Source of the DNA: Campylobacterales bacterium
Lineage (GTDB): Bacteria; Campylobacterota; Campylobacteria; Campylobacterales; Hydrogenimonadaceae
Direction: 5' to 3'
Length of the DNA: 15,099 bases
NCBI GenBank assembly: GCA_026986055.1
Contig: JALSPH010000066.1
Span: 1 to 15,099 of the forward strand
Part shown: in pieces, positions 1-6,743 of the stretch
How the letters are laid out: every line of letters begins with the position of its first letter
How positions within the stretch are numbered: the stretch's first letter is position 1
Notes under the pieces: model-generated
What the model was told of the DNA's origin: nothing
Database searches by the model: none
Seen by the model: only the letters and a program-made list of their open reading frames with translations
Made by a program: the position numbers and the translations under genes

Positions 1-1
1 G

Positions 2-811
2 ATCGTCTCTCTGCTCTCTCTTGGGGTAGGTTCGGTTTTTGCCCTTTTGCTTACCGCTATATTCATGGGGGCCGATCTTGGTTTAGACCCGCTTCTTCTA
101 CGCTCCGTGCATGTACGTTTCATGCTGCTTGGCTGGGTTGGAGTTTTGGTTATGGCGGTAGCTTTTCAGGTTATAGAGATGTTTTACGTTACGCCTTCAT
201 ACCCCAAATATATAAGACTCTTTTTCCCTTTGGGGGTACTCTTTTTACTGCTTCTACATACCGTTTCTCTCTTTTTGGATTCGGCATTGGCAAGCGTTGC
301 CGATATTCTGCTGGCACTCCTTTTTCTTGTTTTCGCGGCAGTTACTATCAAAAGATTGATGCAGAGAAAGCGCCCCGTGGCTGACGCTACGGTATGGCTT
401 TGGCGGAGTGCGATGCTCTCTTTGGCTTTCGCATCTCTCTTTTTTATGCTCCATACCGTTACGGGTTACGGTTGGGCCGGAACCGCATCCGCACTACTGT
501 ACGCTTATTTTATCTTGAGCGTGATTTTCGCCATGAGTTACAAGATAGTCCCTTTTCTCGTATGGTTTCATCTCAACGCAAAAGGTGTCATCGAAACACC
601 TATGATGGGAGATATCATACCCTCAAAAAGTGCTATGCTTCATCTATGGCTTCACTGGGCGCTGTTTGCGGCAGGTGTGGGGCTCTTCTTCACACCGTAC
701 GCATGGAAAGTGGTAGGTGCGGTGATAGCGGTAGAGTCCATCCTCTACGGTATCAACCTGTTTGGTGCCATGAAGATTTACAATTCACTCAAAGATAAAG
801 GGCACCTCTAA
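2..811 (+). CDS. Multi-pass membrane protein, NnrS-like, 5' truncated by the window edge
   Basis: The reading frame is open from base 2 with no stop, so the gene enters from the left and only its last 269 codons are present. The visible part is very hydrophobic, with about seven membrane segments. It aligns well with the C-terminal two thirds of the complete 415-residue protein at 3054-4301. The shared tract YKIVPFLVWF is followed in both by a loop with a P-M-x-x-D-x-(I/V)-P pattern, and MGADLGLDPLLLRSVH matches IGAGVGVDIEKWLGAH, including a conserved His. By that alignment about 150 N-terminal residues lie outside. The pair resembles NnrS-type heme-containing NO-response membrane proteins only distantly, through a His near the start of a helix followed by a Gly-rich helix. 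The last codons and stop (GGG CAC CTC TAA) form one arm of a long inverted repeat. The function is inferred from family resemblance and from NO-related neighbours. Confidence 0.75.
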   Translation: MVSLLSLGVGSVFALLLTAIFMGADLGLDPLLLRSVHVRFMLLGWVGVLVMAVAFQVIEMFYVTPSYPKYIRLFFPLGVLFLLLLHTVSLFLDSALASVADILLALLFLVFAAVTIKRLMQRKRPVADATVWLWRSAMLSLAFASLFFMLHTVTGYGWAGTASALLYAYFILSVIFAMSYKIVPFLVWFHLNAKGVIETPMMGDIIPSKSAMLHLWLHWALFAAGVGLFFTPYAWKVVGAVIAVESILYGINLFGAMKIYNSLKDKGHL

Positions 812-1066
812 CAAGTAGGTAATGCTCACAATGGGTTTTGCAAATGTAAGATTTTGCAAGAGGCTTTCAAGTCCTAGCAATAGCTAAGATGAAGGAAGCA
901 TCTTGTGAAAGATTGCGTTTACAAAGCCCACCCTGCGGGCCTTGCCGGCTTTTACCTATGCGTCGTTACTCTTTTTTGACTTAGCTACAGCTAGGCCTTC
1001 AAAAGAGTGCCTAGCCTAGACAAAAGCCGGAAATGTTGTGAATATCACCTATTATTAGAGGTGCCC
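800..1066. repeat. Long imperfect palindromic intergenic element with about 31-bp terminal inverted repeats
   Basis: The terminal arms are 800-831 and 1036-1066. The outer 12 bases (GGGCACCTCTAA) are perfectly inverted, followed by matching TAGGT and TCACAA blocks. The left arm contains the last three codons and the stop of the upstream gene. The right arm ends 12 bp before the next start codon. Inside is a nested hairpin: CCGGCTTTT (945-953) pairs with AAAAGCCGG (1022-1030), and ACTCTTTT (968-975) pairs with AAAAGAGT (1001-1008). Two inverted copies of a CTAGC-N2-TAGCTAAG-type motif lie at 871-888 and 980-996. There is no coding potential and no transposase, so it could be a MITE-like element or a locus-specific inverted duplication. 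Confidence 0.8.
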
Positions 1067-1078
1067 TAAAGGAATATT

Positions 1079-1696
1079 ATGAGATACCCCGATTTTTTCG
1101 ACGATGTAGAGCCTATAGAGACCTACGATCCTCTTGCCGAACTGCTTGGAGCGGTAGAGGGAGGTTTGATAACGTACAGTTATATAGATATGGTCAAGCT
1201 GGCCGGCCACTCCTGCCCGACGGTTGCCGGAGCCTGGCTTATGACTACCATAGGTCTTGAGAAACTTTATGAAGGTGAGCTGCCGGTAAGGGGAGATATC
1301 AAGGTGGAGATCAAGGGTAAGATAGATGAGGGGGTTGAAGGTGTTATCGGAAGCTGCATAGGGCTTGTCACCGGTGCCGCGAACGAAGGAGGATTCAAAG
1401 GGCTTGGCGGCAGGTTCGCAAGAAATAGCCGTCTTAGCTTCGGCGCCGAGATAGAGGGCGATGTAAAGTTTACACGTCTTGATAACGGCGATAGCGTAGA
1501 GCTCTCATATAATCCGTCGGTCGTTCCGGGCAATCCCGATCAGCAGATGTTGATGCAAAAAGTGCTGCAGGGTGTAGCAACCGAAGATGAGAAGCTTCGT
1601 TTCGGCGAAGTGTGGCAGGAGAGGGTTAAAAAGATACTTCTTTCCAAAGAGTTGTGGCCTCAGATGGTCAAGGTTTTTCATTACCGCACCGACTAA
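1079..1696 (+). CDS. FmdE-like protein
   Basis: This 205-residue soluble protein carries the FmdE-family motif (formylmethanofuran dehydrogenase subunit E-like, PF02663) at residues 43-51 as GHSCPTVAG. H44 and C46 are in the place where the family binds metal, and C93 lies in a G-S-C-I-G-L-V-T-G stretch. Despite the family name, bacteria without methanofuran carry such proteins and their role is not settled; a metal or cofactor-binding redox role is an inference. The start is ATG with AAGGA at 1069-1073, a normal spacing. It follows the NnrS-like gene in the same direction but is separated by a 267-bp palindromic element, so it may have its own promoter; I see no convincing one. Its last residues, YRTD, come from an 18-bp sequence repeated inverted at the end of the convergent gene. 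Confidence 0.72.
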   Translation: MRYPDFFDDVEPIETYDPLAELLGAVEGGLITYSYIDMVKLAGHSCPTVAGAWLMTTIGLEKLYEGELPVRGDIKVEIKGKIDEGVEGVIGSCIGLVTGAANEGGFKGLGGRFARNSRLSFGAEIEGDVKFTRLDNGDSVELSYNPSVVPGNPDQQMLMQKVLQGVATEDEKLRFGEVWQERVKKILLSKELWPQMVKVFHYRTD

Positions 1697-1950
1697 TCAC
1701 CTTTATCTTTGATGCCGCGGTTTCGTTCATAGGCAAGGCGGATTTTTGCAGGACTAGCCTTAGCTAATTCAAGAAAATTCAACGCAGTCATATGGGTGAA
1801 AGCACTGCACCCTTCGGGGAGAACGATAAGAGGCAACCTGCGAGCAGATAAATCTTTGAATTTCCTACGGGGAGTCCTTCAGATTTCTCTACCCACATCT
1901 CACCTCTTCTCGTTCTCTCAAATATTCAGGGTATTAGTCGGTGCGGTAAT
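1680..1950. repeat. Palindromic element between convergent genes, with perfect 18-bp arms covering both stop codons
   Basis: ATTACCGCACCGACTAAT at 1680-1697 recurs as its exact reverse complement at 1933-1950. Pairing continues imperfectly inward to about 33 bp per arm (1680-1712 and 1918-1950). Each arm encodes the C-terminal YRTD plus stop of one convergent gene. Inside, GAGAACGATAAGAGG (1819-1833) pairs with 1903-1917 at 14 of 15 positions, around a further AAATCT/AGATTT stem. The other half holds GGACTAGCCTTAGCTAATTC (1751-1770), which resembles motifs in the 800-1066 element. It may act as a bidirectional terminator, but no clean T-run follows a stem. It could also be a mobile palindromic repeat. 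Confidence 0.8.
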
Positions 1951-2452
1951 AAATGTAGGTCAGAAACTCTCCATCATCCGTTTCCGACGAATAGACTTCA
2001 AGGCCTTTCTCTTTGAAGGTCTCTATGAGCGGAGCGGGAAGGAAGTCGCTCTTTAGAAGGAGTGTCTCACCGCTTTTTAACTCTCTTAAAGCTTTCGTCG
2101 CTTCTGCGAGCGGGTTCTTCTCTTCATCCAGAAGTTTAGTTACGTCAAGAACTTTTTTTGGAGGGTTTTGCAGCCAAAGAGGGGCCTCCTTCGACTCCTC
2201 TTCGCTCTCTTGTGCTCCACTTTCCAGCGGCGCCTCTCCTACCTCTTTTCGCAACATGTTTACAAGTTTCACCGGGTCGTAGCCCCCAATTTTGGCGACC
2301 TGCGTCAGAGTGGCAATTTTTGCGACTGTACGGCGCAAAACGGGGTTTTTCAACTTCTTGTATTTAGGGTTGAGTCTCATTAGAAACTCTTCAAGCTCAG
2401 GGTAGTCGTTCAAAAGGTCGTCGACCTTTGTCTTAGGCGTTATCTCTCTCAT
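1934..2452 (-). CDS. DUF1858-DUF2249 fusion protein
   Basis: This is a 172-residue soluble protein. Residues about 3-70 look like DUF1858, the small helical domain related to the N-terminus of ScdA/RIC Fe-S repair proteins. Residues 73-92 are a Glu/Ser-rich linker. Residues 100-170 look like DUF2249 (VLDVTKLL, then a GETLLLKSDFLPAPLIETF helix-strand region). DUF2249 proteins are often found beside nitric oxide reductase, RIC and hemerythrin genes. It is the last gene of the minus-strand operon, and its ATG overlaps the end of the preceding gene by 20 bp, which suggests translational coupling. A role in NO-stress response or Fe-S/heme repair is an inference from domains and neighbours. The tail after the DUF2249 core (YRTD) is contributed by the palindromic repeat. 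The domain assignments are from remembered family patterns, not a search. Confidence 0.75.
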   Translation of the reverse strand: MREITPKTKVDDLLNDYPELEEFLMRLNPKYKKLKNPVLRRTVAKIATLTQVAKIGGYDPVKLVNMLRKEVGEAPLESGAQESEEESKEAPLWLQNPPKKVLDVTKLLDEEKNPLAEATKALRELKSGETLLLKSDFLPAPLIETFKEKGLEVYSSETDDGEFLTYIYYRTD

Positions 2453-2768
2453 CCTCTTTCTCCTTTTTCTCTGTGCATCTACCCTTGTCGCAGTAACTTT
2501 TTTTTAACACAGTCCATACATAAAGATCTTTTAAAACCAGTATCAGGCACCACACCCATAACGCATCTATGATCCAGTTATCGGGATAGTCGAGGTAAAA
2601 TCTAAGAATCGGCCATCCGAGAAGAATTGGCCATTTGGCATAGTAGAAGAGTAGAATCCCGGCACCGTAGAGGTGACGGAGCTCGTGCATCCAGCTATCT
2701 CTGTTCAAAAGGGCCTCTTTGCAGCGCTTTCCACTCTTATGCGCCTCCGCCAAGGGCCTTTTTGACAT
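2433..2768 (-). CDS. Small membrane protein of unknown function
   Basis: I do not recognise this 111-residue protein. It has a basic N-terminus, two hydrophobic segments (about residues 34-58 and 65-85, rich in Trp and Tyr) and a charged Cys-containing tail (SYCDKGRC, then a Lys/Glu run). The start is uncertain. ATG at 2768 overlaps the upstream MIP18 gene by 32 bp and has its GAAGAG too close. A TTG at 2708 preceded by AAAGAGG, or ATG at 2690, would avoid the overlap. The coding strand carries an A8 run (2498-2505) at the Leu-Lys-Lys-Ser codons, a possible slippage site. Its end overlaps the next gene by 20 bp. Its position suggests it works with the operon's membrane and Fe-S proteins. Confidence 0.6.
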   Translation of the reverse strand: MSKRPLAEAHKSGKRCKEALLNRDSWMHELRHLYGAGILLFYYAKWPILLGWPILRFYLDYPDNWIIDALWVWCLILVLKDLYVWTVLKKSYCDKGRCTEKKEKEDERDNA

Positions 2769-3051
2769 GCTCTTCGGCCATGGAGATGTTCCACTCCGGC
2801 TCCCAGACTATCTCGACCTCCACATCATTGACACCCGGAATCTCTTTTACCGCATCCTTTACCCACTGCATAAGCAGCTGATGGAGCGGACAGCCGCGTG
2901 TAGATAGCGTCATCACTACCTTGACGTTATTCTGCTCATCTATTATGGCATCGTAAATGAGCCCCATCTCTACAAGGTTGAAACCGACTTCCGGGTCTAC
3001 CACCTTTCTTATAGCGTCAAATACCTGCTCTTTCGTTATCTTCTTACTCAT
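2737..3051 (-). CDS. MIP18/DUF59 family Fe-S cluster assembly factor (PaaD/SufT-like)
   Basis: The 104-residue protein has the DUF59 pattern: V-V-D-P-E-V-G-F-N-L-V-E-M-G-L-I-Y at residues 17-33, then the single conserved Cys in TRGCPLHQLL (C54). Family members (SufT, PaaD, eukaryotic MIP18) help deliver or mature Fe-S clusters on client proteins. I chose the ATG at 3051 because GGAGG lies 7 bp upstream. It sits immediately after the stop of the preceding gene (3054), whereas the longer frame from 3090 would overlap that gene by 37 bp and has no comparable ribosome binding site. In an operon with two DUF2249 proteins and a DUF1858 domain, repair of NO-damaged Fe-S centres, or assembly of a metal centre, is a reasonable inference. 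Confidence 0.85.
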   Translation of the reverse strand: MSKKITKEQVFDAIRKVVDPEVGFNLVEMGLIYDAIIDEQNNVKVVMTLSTRGCPLHQLLMQWVKDAVKEIPGVNDVEVEIVWEPEWNISMAEEHVKKALGGGA

Positions 3052-3053
3052 AC

Positions 3054-4301
3054 TCAATCCTCCAAACCCTCTGTAAAGTTGATCATCCATCTTATCGAAT
3101 AGAACATGAAAACCGCACCGGTAGCCATAAAAGCGGCACCGCCTTTGAAGAGTTCATCGCTTCCAAATAGAAGTCCGACTCCGGCCGTTACCAGCCCTGC
3201 TGCGGTGAACCAAAACTGAAACTCCGCAGCTTTTTTGGGAACCATATCTGCAAGCATAGGCACTTTTCTTTTTCCAACAAGCGGACTATAGCGCTCAAAC
3301 CATACCAAAAAGGGGACAATTTTGTAGAGATGCCCGTTTATCAGAAAAGTGAAAAAACCCATCACAAGAAACCATGTAGCCGTCAGGGCCAGAGTCTCAA
3401 GACGGCCTATAAGAGCTATCGGTGCAAGAATGAGTGCGATTGCCAAAGAGCCGTATCCTACGACCATCGATTTGAACCATATATCGCTCTCTTTGCGAGC
3501 TCTCGTTTTATATATCAGCCATATCTGCCACAAATATAGCCCCGTTCCAATGAAAAGAGCGATAAGCGAGAGAAAACGTATGGAGTCCGAATCTAAAAGG
3601 GCTCCTAAAAAGTAGGCGGCCACACCTGCGCTCATTATCTTGAAAGCCCTGTTGACCGGAGTCTCGTCAAATCCGTGGGAGAGTCCGAACATCGGCAGAA
3701 GAACCATGCTCATACCGACTATAGTCAGAGTCACGTAACCTCCAAGAACCATGACGATGTGGGCTCCCAGCCACTTCTCTATATCGACTCCTACTCCGGC
3801 GCCTATGGCAAGAGACATTGCAAATCCTATCAAAATGCCAAGAAGCAAAAAAGCGTTGGTGACGGCGATGGTTTTTACGGTCAACGAGATGCGCTCCACC
3901 TTTTTAAGAGTCAAAATGGTATCGGCCAGGAATATGAGCATAGAAACGAGTACCATCAAGCCTCCGAATGGAAGAAGCGAAGGCAAAAAGGCGAAGCCTA
4001 CAGCCATAAAAGCCGTTCCTACCGCTAGAAGAGGCCAAATGAGATAGTAGAAATCTACACTGAAGTGCCCAACCTCAAGAACCACCGGAACAAGCTGCGC
4101 CATCGCTCCGAAAATTATCATCATCACAAAACCGAGCAGGAAAAGATGGGCCCATGCGACGACGCTAATATCGTATCTGACGGAGTCGGCTCCGAAAGTG
4201 GGCAAGAGCAGCATCGCTACCAGATAGAGGAGTGACCCTACGGTGAAAAACGGCGAAATAAGAGAGAATGGGGGTGCAAACTCCCTTGAGACCTGAAACA
4301 T
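3054..4301 (-). CDS. NnrS-like polytopic membrane protein
   Basis: This 415-residue integral membrane protein has about 12 predicted helices and short loops. Candidate heme or metal ligands are H52 (AHLFLLGF, second helix), H181 (GAHIVMVLGGYVTLTIVG), H209 (LSHG) and H324 (INGHLYKIVPFLVWF). The H-x4-G-F and the G-A-H...G-G-Y...P-M-F patterns recall NnrS, the heme/copper membrane protein induced by NO, and more remotely heme-copper oxidase helices. The match is weak, and it could be a family of its own. Start is ATG with GGGGGAG upstream. It is the second gene of the operon, 19 bp after a DUF2249 gene and 2 bp before the MIP18 gene. A truncated paralogue occupies 2-811. A role in NO tolerance or in maturing the NO reductase is inferred. 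Confidence 0.75.
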   Translation of the reverse strand: MFQVSREFAPPFSLISPFFTVGSLLYLVAMLLLPTFGADSVRYDISVVAWAHLFLLGFVMMIIFGAMAQLVPVVLEVGHFSVDFYYLIWPLLAVGTAFMAVGFAFLPSLLPFGGLMVLVSMLIFLADTILTLKKVERISLTVKTIAVTNAFLLLGILIGFAMSLAIGAGVGVDIEKWLGAHIVMVLGGYVTLTIVGMSMVLLPMFGLSHGFDETPVNRAFKIMSAGVAAYFLGALLDSDSIRFLSLIALFIGTGLYLWQIWLIYKTRARKESDIWFKSMVVGYGSLAIALILAPIALIGRLETLALTATWFLVMGFFTFLINGHLYKIVPFLVWFERYSPLVGKRKVPMLADMVPKKAAEFQFWFTAAGLVTAGVGLLFGSDELFKGGAAFMATGAVFMFYSIRWMINFTEGLED

Positions 4302-4320
4302 TAAGACTCCCCCTATCTTG

Positions 4321-4668
4321 TCAGCCGTGGCAGGTCGTATCGCTCAGATCGGCAGAGGCGCTTGCTCCCTCTTTGTACCCAAATATAAGCTTTACGCGTC
4401 CATCTTCGAGACTCTCGGTCTCGATATCGTATTTATCTCCGATCTTATCCAAAAGTCCCATAGGTTTTTTATGGTTGATCATCACCAGTTTTTTATCCGG
4501 AGAGTCTATGAGTTTCAATCCGCTCATAGCGTTTACCATAGGCTCCGGCGGGCCGCATCTGGATGTATCGAACTGGTAGTATGTCACTCCATCTTTAACA
4601 TATTTATAAAAGTCTACCGTAGCACCTTCGACATCGATTTTCTCTGCATCCGGCGGTAAAAGTTCCAT
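4321..4668 (-). CDS. DUF2249 domain protein, first gene of the operon
   Basis: Residues about 30-100 of this 115-residue protein match the DUF2249 pattern: F-D-T-S-R-C-G-P-P-E-P-M (33-44), then a helix, KKLVMINHKKPMGLLDKI (59-76) and a C-terminal strand pair ending KLIFGY. C38 directly precedes the PPEPM motif, H66 is central, and a second Cys-His pair ends the protein (TTCHG). These could bind a metal or heme, but that is an inference. DUF2249 proteins commonly accompany denitrification and NO-detoxification genes; the biochemical role is unknown. Start ATG at 4668 is preceded by AGGGG. The gene has a 54-nt predicted leader with a small hairpin and an FNR-type promoter upstream. Confidence 0.75.
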   Translation of the reverse strand: MELLPPDAEKIDVEGATVDFYKYVKDGVTYYQFDTSRCGPPEPMVNAMSGLKLIDSPDKKLVMINHKKPMGLLDKIGDKYDIETESLEDGRVKLIFGYKEGASASADLSDTTCHG

Positions 4669-4686
4669 ATTAAATCCCCTTGTTTA

Positions 4687-4714
4687 AGGGTGCTGAGAAG
4701 ATTTTCGGCACCCT
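4687..4714 (-). other. Hairpin in the predicted 5' leader of the DUF2249 operon
   Basis: AGGGTGC (4687-4693) and GCACCCT (4708-4714) form a 7-bp perfect stem with a 14-nt loop. It lies just after the transcription start predicted near 4722 and before the ribosome binding site. It has no adjoining U-run, so it is not an obvious terminator; 5'-end mRNA stabilisation is possible. Confidence 0.45.
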
Positions 4715-4728
4715 GAAGTAATAGAGCG

Positions 4729-4770
4729 ATTATATGGCAAAAGAGGAGAATTTCGTTTGACTTAAATCAA
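4729..4770 (-). promoter_or_regulatory. FNR/CRP-type promoter of the DUF2249 operon
   Basis: On the minus strand, the palindromic box TTGATTTAAGTCAA (4770-4757) is followed after 22 nt by a perfect TATAAT (4734-4729). The start would be near 4722, centring the box at -41.5, the classic class II activator position for FNR/CRP-family regulators. The gap between nirA and this gene otherwise holds no coding sequence. Confidence 0.7.
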
Positions 4771-4814
4771 AAGAAGCGAAAAATGTGACACAAAAATGAC
4801 ACTCTCTTCTGTTT

Positions 4815-6713
4815 TTATAGGGATTGCAGCTCCTTGACAATTTCGGTGAAGACTTCGTACCTCTTTTCGGATGGTGCTATCATCTTCATCACGATATCCC
4901 CCGCCTCTTTCGGAAGTGATGAGTTGAGCTTGCAGATATGGGTCGGAGGGCTCTTCTCTATAGGGTTGAAGTTGTGGACTCCCTGGTACGCTTTCTCTTT
5001 TGTAACGCTCTTGTATATTTCAAGCCCCAAAATAAATATCTCGTTATGTTCGATGTTTGGTTCCCAATCGGCGCTGAAGCCAAGCGGCTCTAGTCCGTTT
5101 GAAGCGGCAACTTCGACATTCCACCGTAGAATGAACTCTATGGCGCCTTTGGAGTAGCGCTTGAAAACTCTGCTTTCGAATCGCTCGAAAGATTCCCTCT
5201 CTTTTCGTAGATCTCTATATGCTTTTGCGAGTTCGGCTACATAGTAACGGGCTTTTGTCAGAGGGACCGTCTTCATGATGGTGTAGGCCTCCTCCTGTGT
5301 CGCTGAGGATTTTCCGCCTATCTGTATATGTACTCCATAAACGGTCTCTCCGCTCTCTTTCGCTTTACAACCGACAAAACCTATATCTCCGAGCTCATGC
5401 ACACCGCACCCCTTTACGCAGGCGGACCAGTGCATTCTTATGGAAGCGTCACCCGGCAGAGGAACCTCTTCCCCCAGATACTCGGCCATCTCGATCGCAT
5501 CGGCTTTGTTGGGTATGACGCCGAAAGGGCAGAGATCTATTCCGGCACAAGCTACCAACTGGTTGAAGTAGGGGGTAGAGATGCAGTGGTATCTGTCGTA
5601 AGGTTTCTGCTCCAACGCTTTTGGTATATCGCTCTCCTCCACTCCAAGGATATAGAGATTCTGAGTGGTCGAGATATTCAACATCCCCTCGCCGTACTCC
5701 GAGGCAAGCTCTGCAGCTTCTATCATGGCCGAGCCGCTGAAGATGCCTGAAGGTACTACCATGTGAAGAGCGAACTTCCCGTTTTGAAGGCGTATACGTC
5801 CGTCGCGCTCTTCGGTTCTGGGCTGCTTTACCATCGTCTCTCCGGCCCTTTGAAACTCCCGGCCCGCTCTCTTTTTGACAACCTCCGTGAGAGCATCCAT
5901 ACCGGCCTCTTTTATAAGAAAGTGGAGGCGATTTTTATTTCTGTTGTCTCTGAAACCGTAATCTCTATATGTGGTTACCAGAGCTTCGTAGAATGGGATG
6001 ATCTCCTCCTCTTTCAGAAAGATATCGGCCGATTCGGCTATAGCTCCCACTTTTCCGCCAAGATATACGTTGAAGCCGTACTCACCATCTTTGACGGCCA
6101 GAGCGAAGCAGCAGTCGTGGGCGAAAAGGTTGCAGCGGTTTGTCATAGAGCCGCTTATAGAGGTGTTGAACTTTCTTGGAAGTGCCGCGATCCACTCCTC
6201 CTTTTTGAGCCAAAGGTTCTGAAGCTCTTTTACTATCGGAGCGGTTTCGATTATGGAGTCGTAGGCAACTCCGTCAAGCGGGTCGCAGACGATGTTTCTG
6301 AAGTTGTCGACACCGGTCTGCCAGCTCGTTATGCCGACACTCTCCAACTCCTCTATAATGTAAGGGATATTCTCTATCTCAAGATATCTCAGTTGAACCT
6401 GCATTCTGGTAGTCAGGTCCATATAGTCCTCTCCATACTCTTTGGCCATGCGTCCCAAAACGGCAGCCTGTTCGCTGCTTAATCTGCCTCCGGGGACCCT
6501 TACGCGCATCATGAACTTTCCAGGAGTTGCAGGCCTGTCGAAAATACCGAAACACTTCAGAAAGTAGTCGATATCCTCTTTCATGATGGAGTCGTAACCC
6601 TCTTTGGAGTACCTTTGAAGCGCTTCCCACGCCTCTTTCCAGGTTCTTCTCTCTTTGAGTTTCTCTATTTTGTTCACTTTTGTATGTCTTGCCGAAACCT
6701 CTTCGAGCTTCAT
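4815..6713 (-). CDS. nirA: Siroheme [4Fe-4S] nitrite (or sulfite) reductase, NirA-like, with C-terminal extension
   Basis: The 632-residue protein belongs to the nitrite/sulfite reductase hemoprotein family, which transfers six electrons to nitrite (to ammonia) or sulfite (to sulfide) in the cytoplasm. The siroheme-Fe4S4 ligands are C389 and C395 (CAGIDLC) and C432 and C436 (CVKGC). Siroheme contacts are suggested by DLTTRMQVQLR (99-109) and the TGVDNFRNIV segment (133-142). Both pseudo-repeated halves are present. About 196 residues follow the last cluster Cys, roughly 90 more than in ordinary NirA, giving a C-terminal extension I cannot assign. Start ATG has AGGAG 7 bp upstream. It is divergent from narK, which favours nitrite over sulfite as substrate and an assimilatory role, probably with ferredoxin as donor. 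Sulfite reductase cannot be ruled out from sequence alone. Confidence 0.82.
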   Translation of the reverse strand: MKLEEVSARHTKVNKIEKLKERRTWKEAWEALQRYSKEGYDSIMKEDIDYFLKCFGIFDRPATPGKFMMRVRVPGGRLSSEQAAVLGRMAKEYGEDYMDLTTRMQVQLRYLEIENIPYIIEELESVGITSWQTGVDNFRNIVCDPLDGVAYDSIIETAPIVKELQNLWLKKEEWIAALPRKFNTSISGSMTNRCNLFAHDCCFALAVKDGEYGFNVYLGGKVGAIAESADIFLKEEEIIPFYEALVTTYRDYGFRDNRNKNRLHFLIKEAGMDALTEVVKKRAGREFQRAGETMVKQPRTEERDGRIRLQNGKFALHMVVPSGIFSGSAMIEAAELASEYGEGMLNISTTQNLYILGVEESDIPKALEQKPYDRYHCISTPYFNQLVACAGIDLCPFGVIPNKADAIEMAEYLGEEVPLPGDASIRMHWSACVKGCGVHELGDIGFVGCKAKESGETVYGVHIQIGGKSSATQEEAYTIMKTVPLTKARYYVAELAKAYRDLRKERESFERFESRVFKRYSKGAIEFILRWNVEVAASNGLEPLGFSADWEPNIEHNEIFILGLEIYKSVTKEKAYQGVHNFNPIEKSPPTHICKLNSSLPKEAGDIVMKMIAPSEKRYEVFTEIVKELQSL

Positions 6714-6743
6714 GCTTTCTCCTAATCTAGATAATTGTGTACT

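Noticed and set aside
800..1066. Integron attC-like site, because an inverted repeat with TCTAACA starts at a stop codon
   Set aside because: The left core fails the RYYYAAC consensus at its first base and the right end (ATTAGAGG) does not match GTTRRRY. No integrase or cassette structure is visible.
3052..3090. Upstream start (ATG at 3090) for the MIP18 gene
   Set aside because: It would overlap the membrane protein gene by 37 bp, and the ATG at 3051 has GGAGG at ideal spacing.
5763..6482. Long open frame of 239 codons on the plus strand inside nirA
   Set aside because: It is antisense to a well-supported gene, has no recognisable domain, and arises from the codon usage of nirA.
4815..6713. 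Calling this gene a sulfite reductase
   Set aside because: The family cannot be split reliably by eye, but the divergent narK favours nitrite. The alternative is kept in the annotation.
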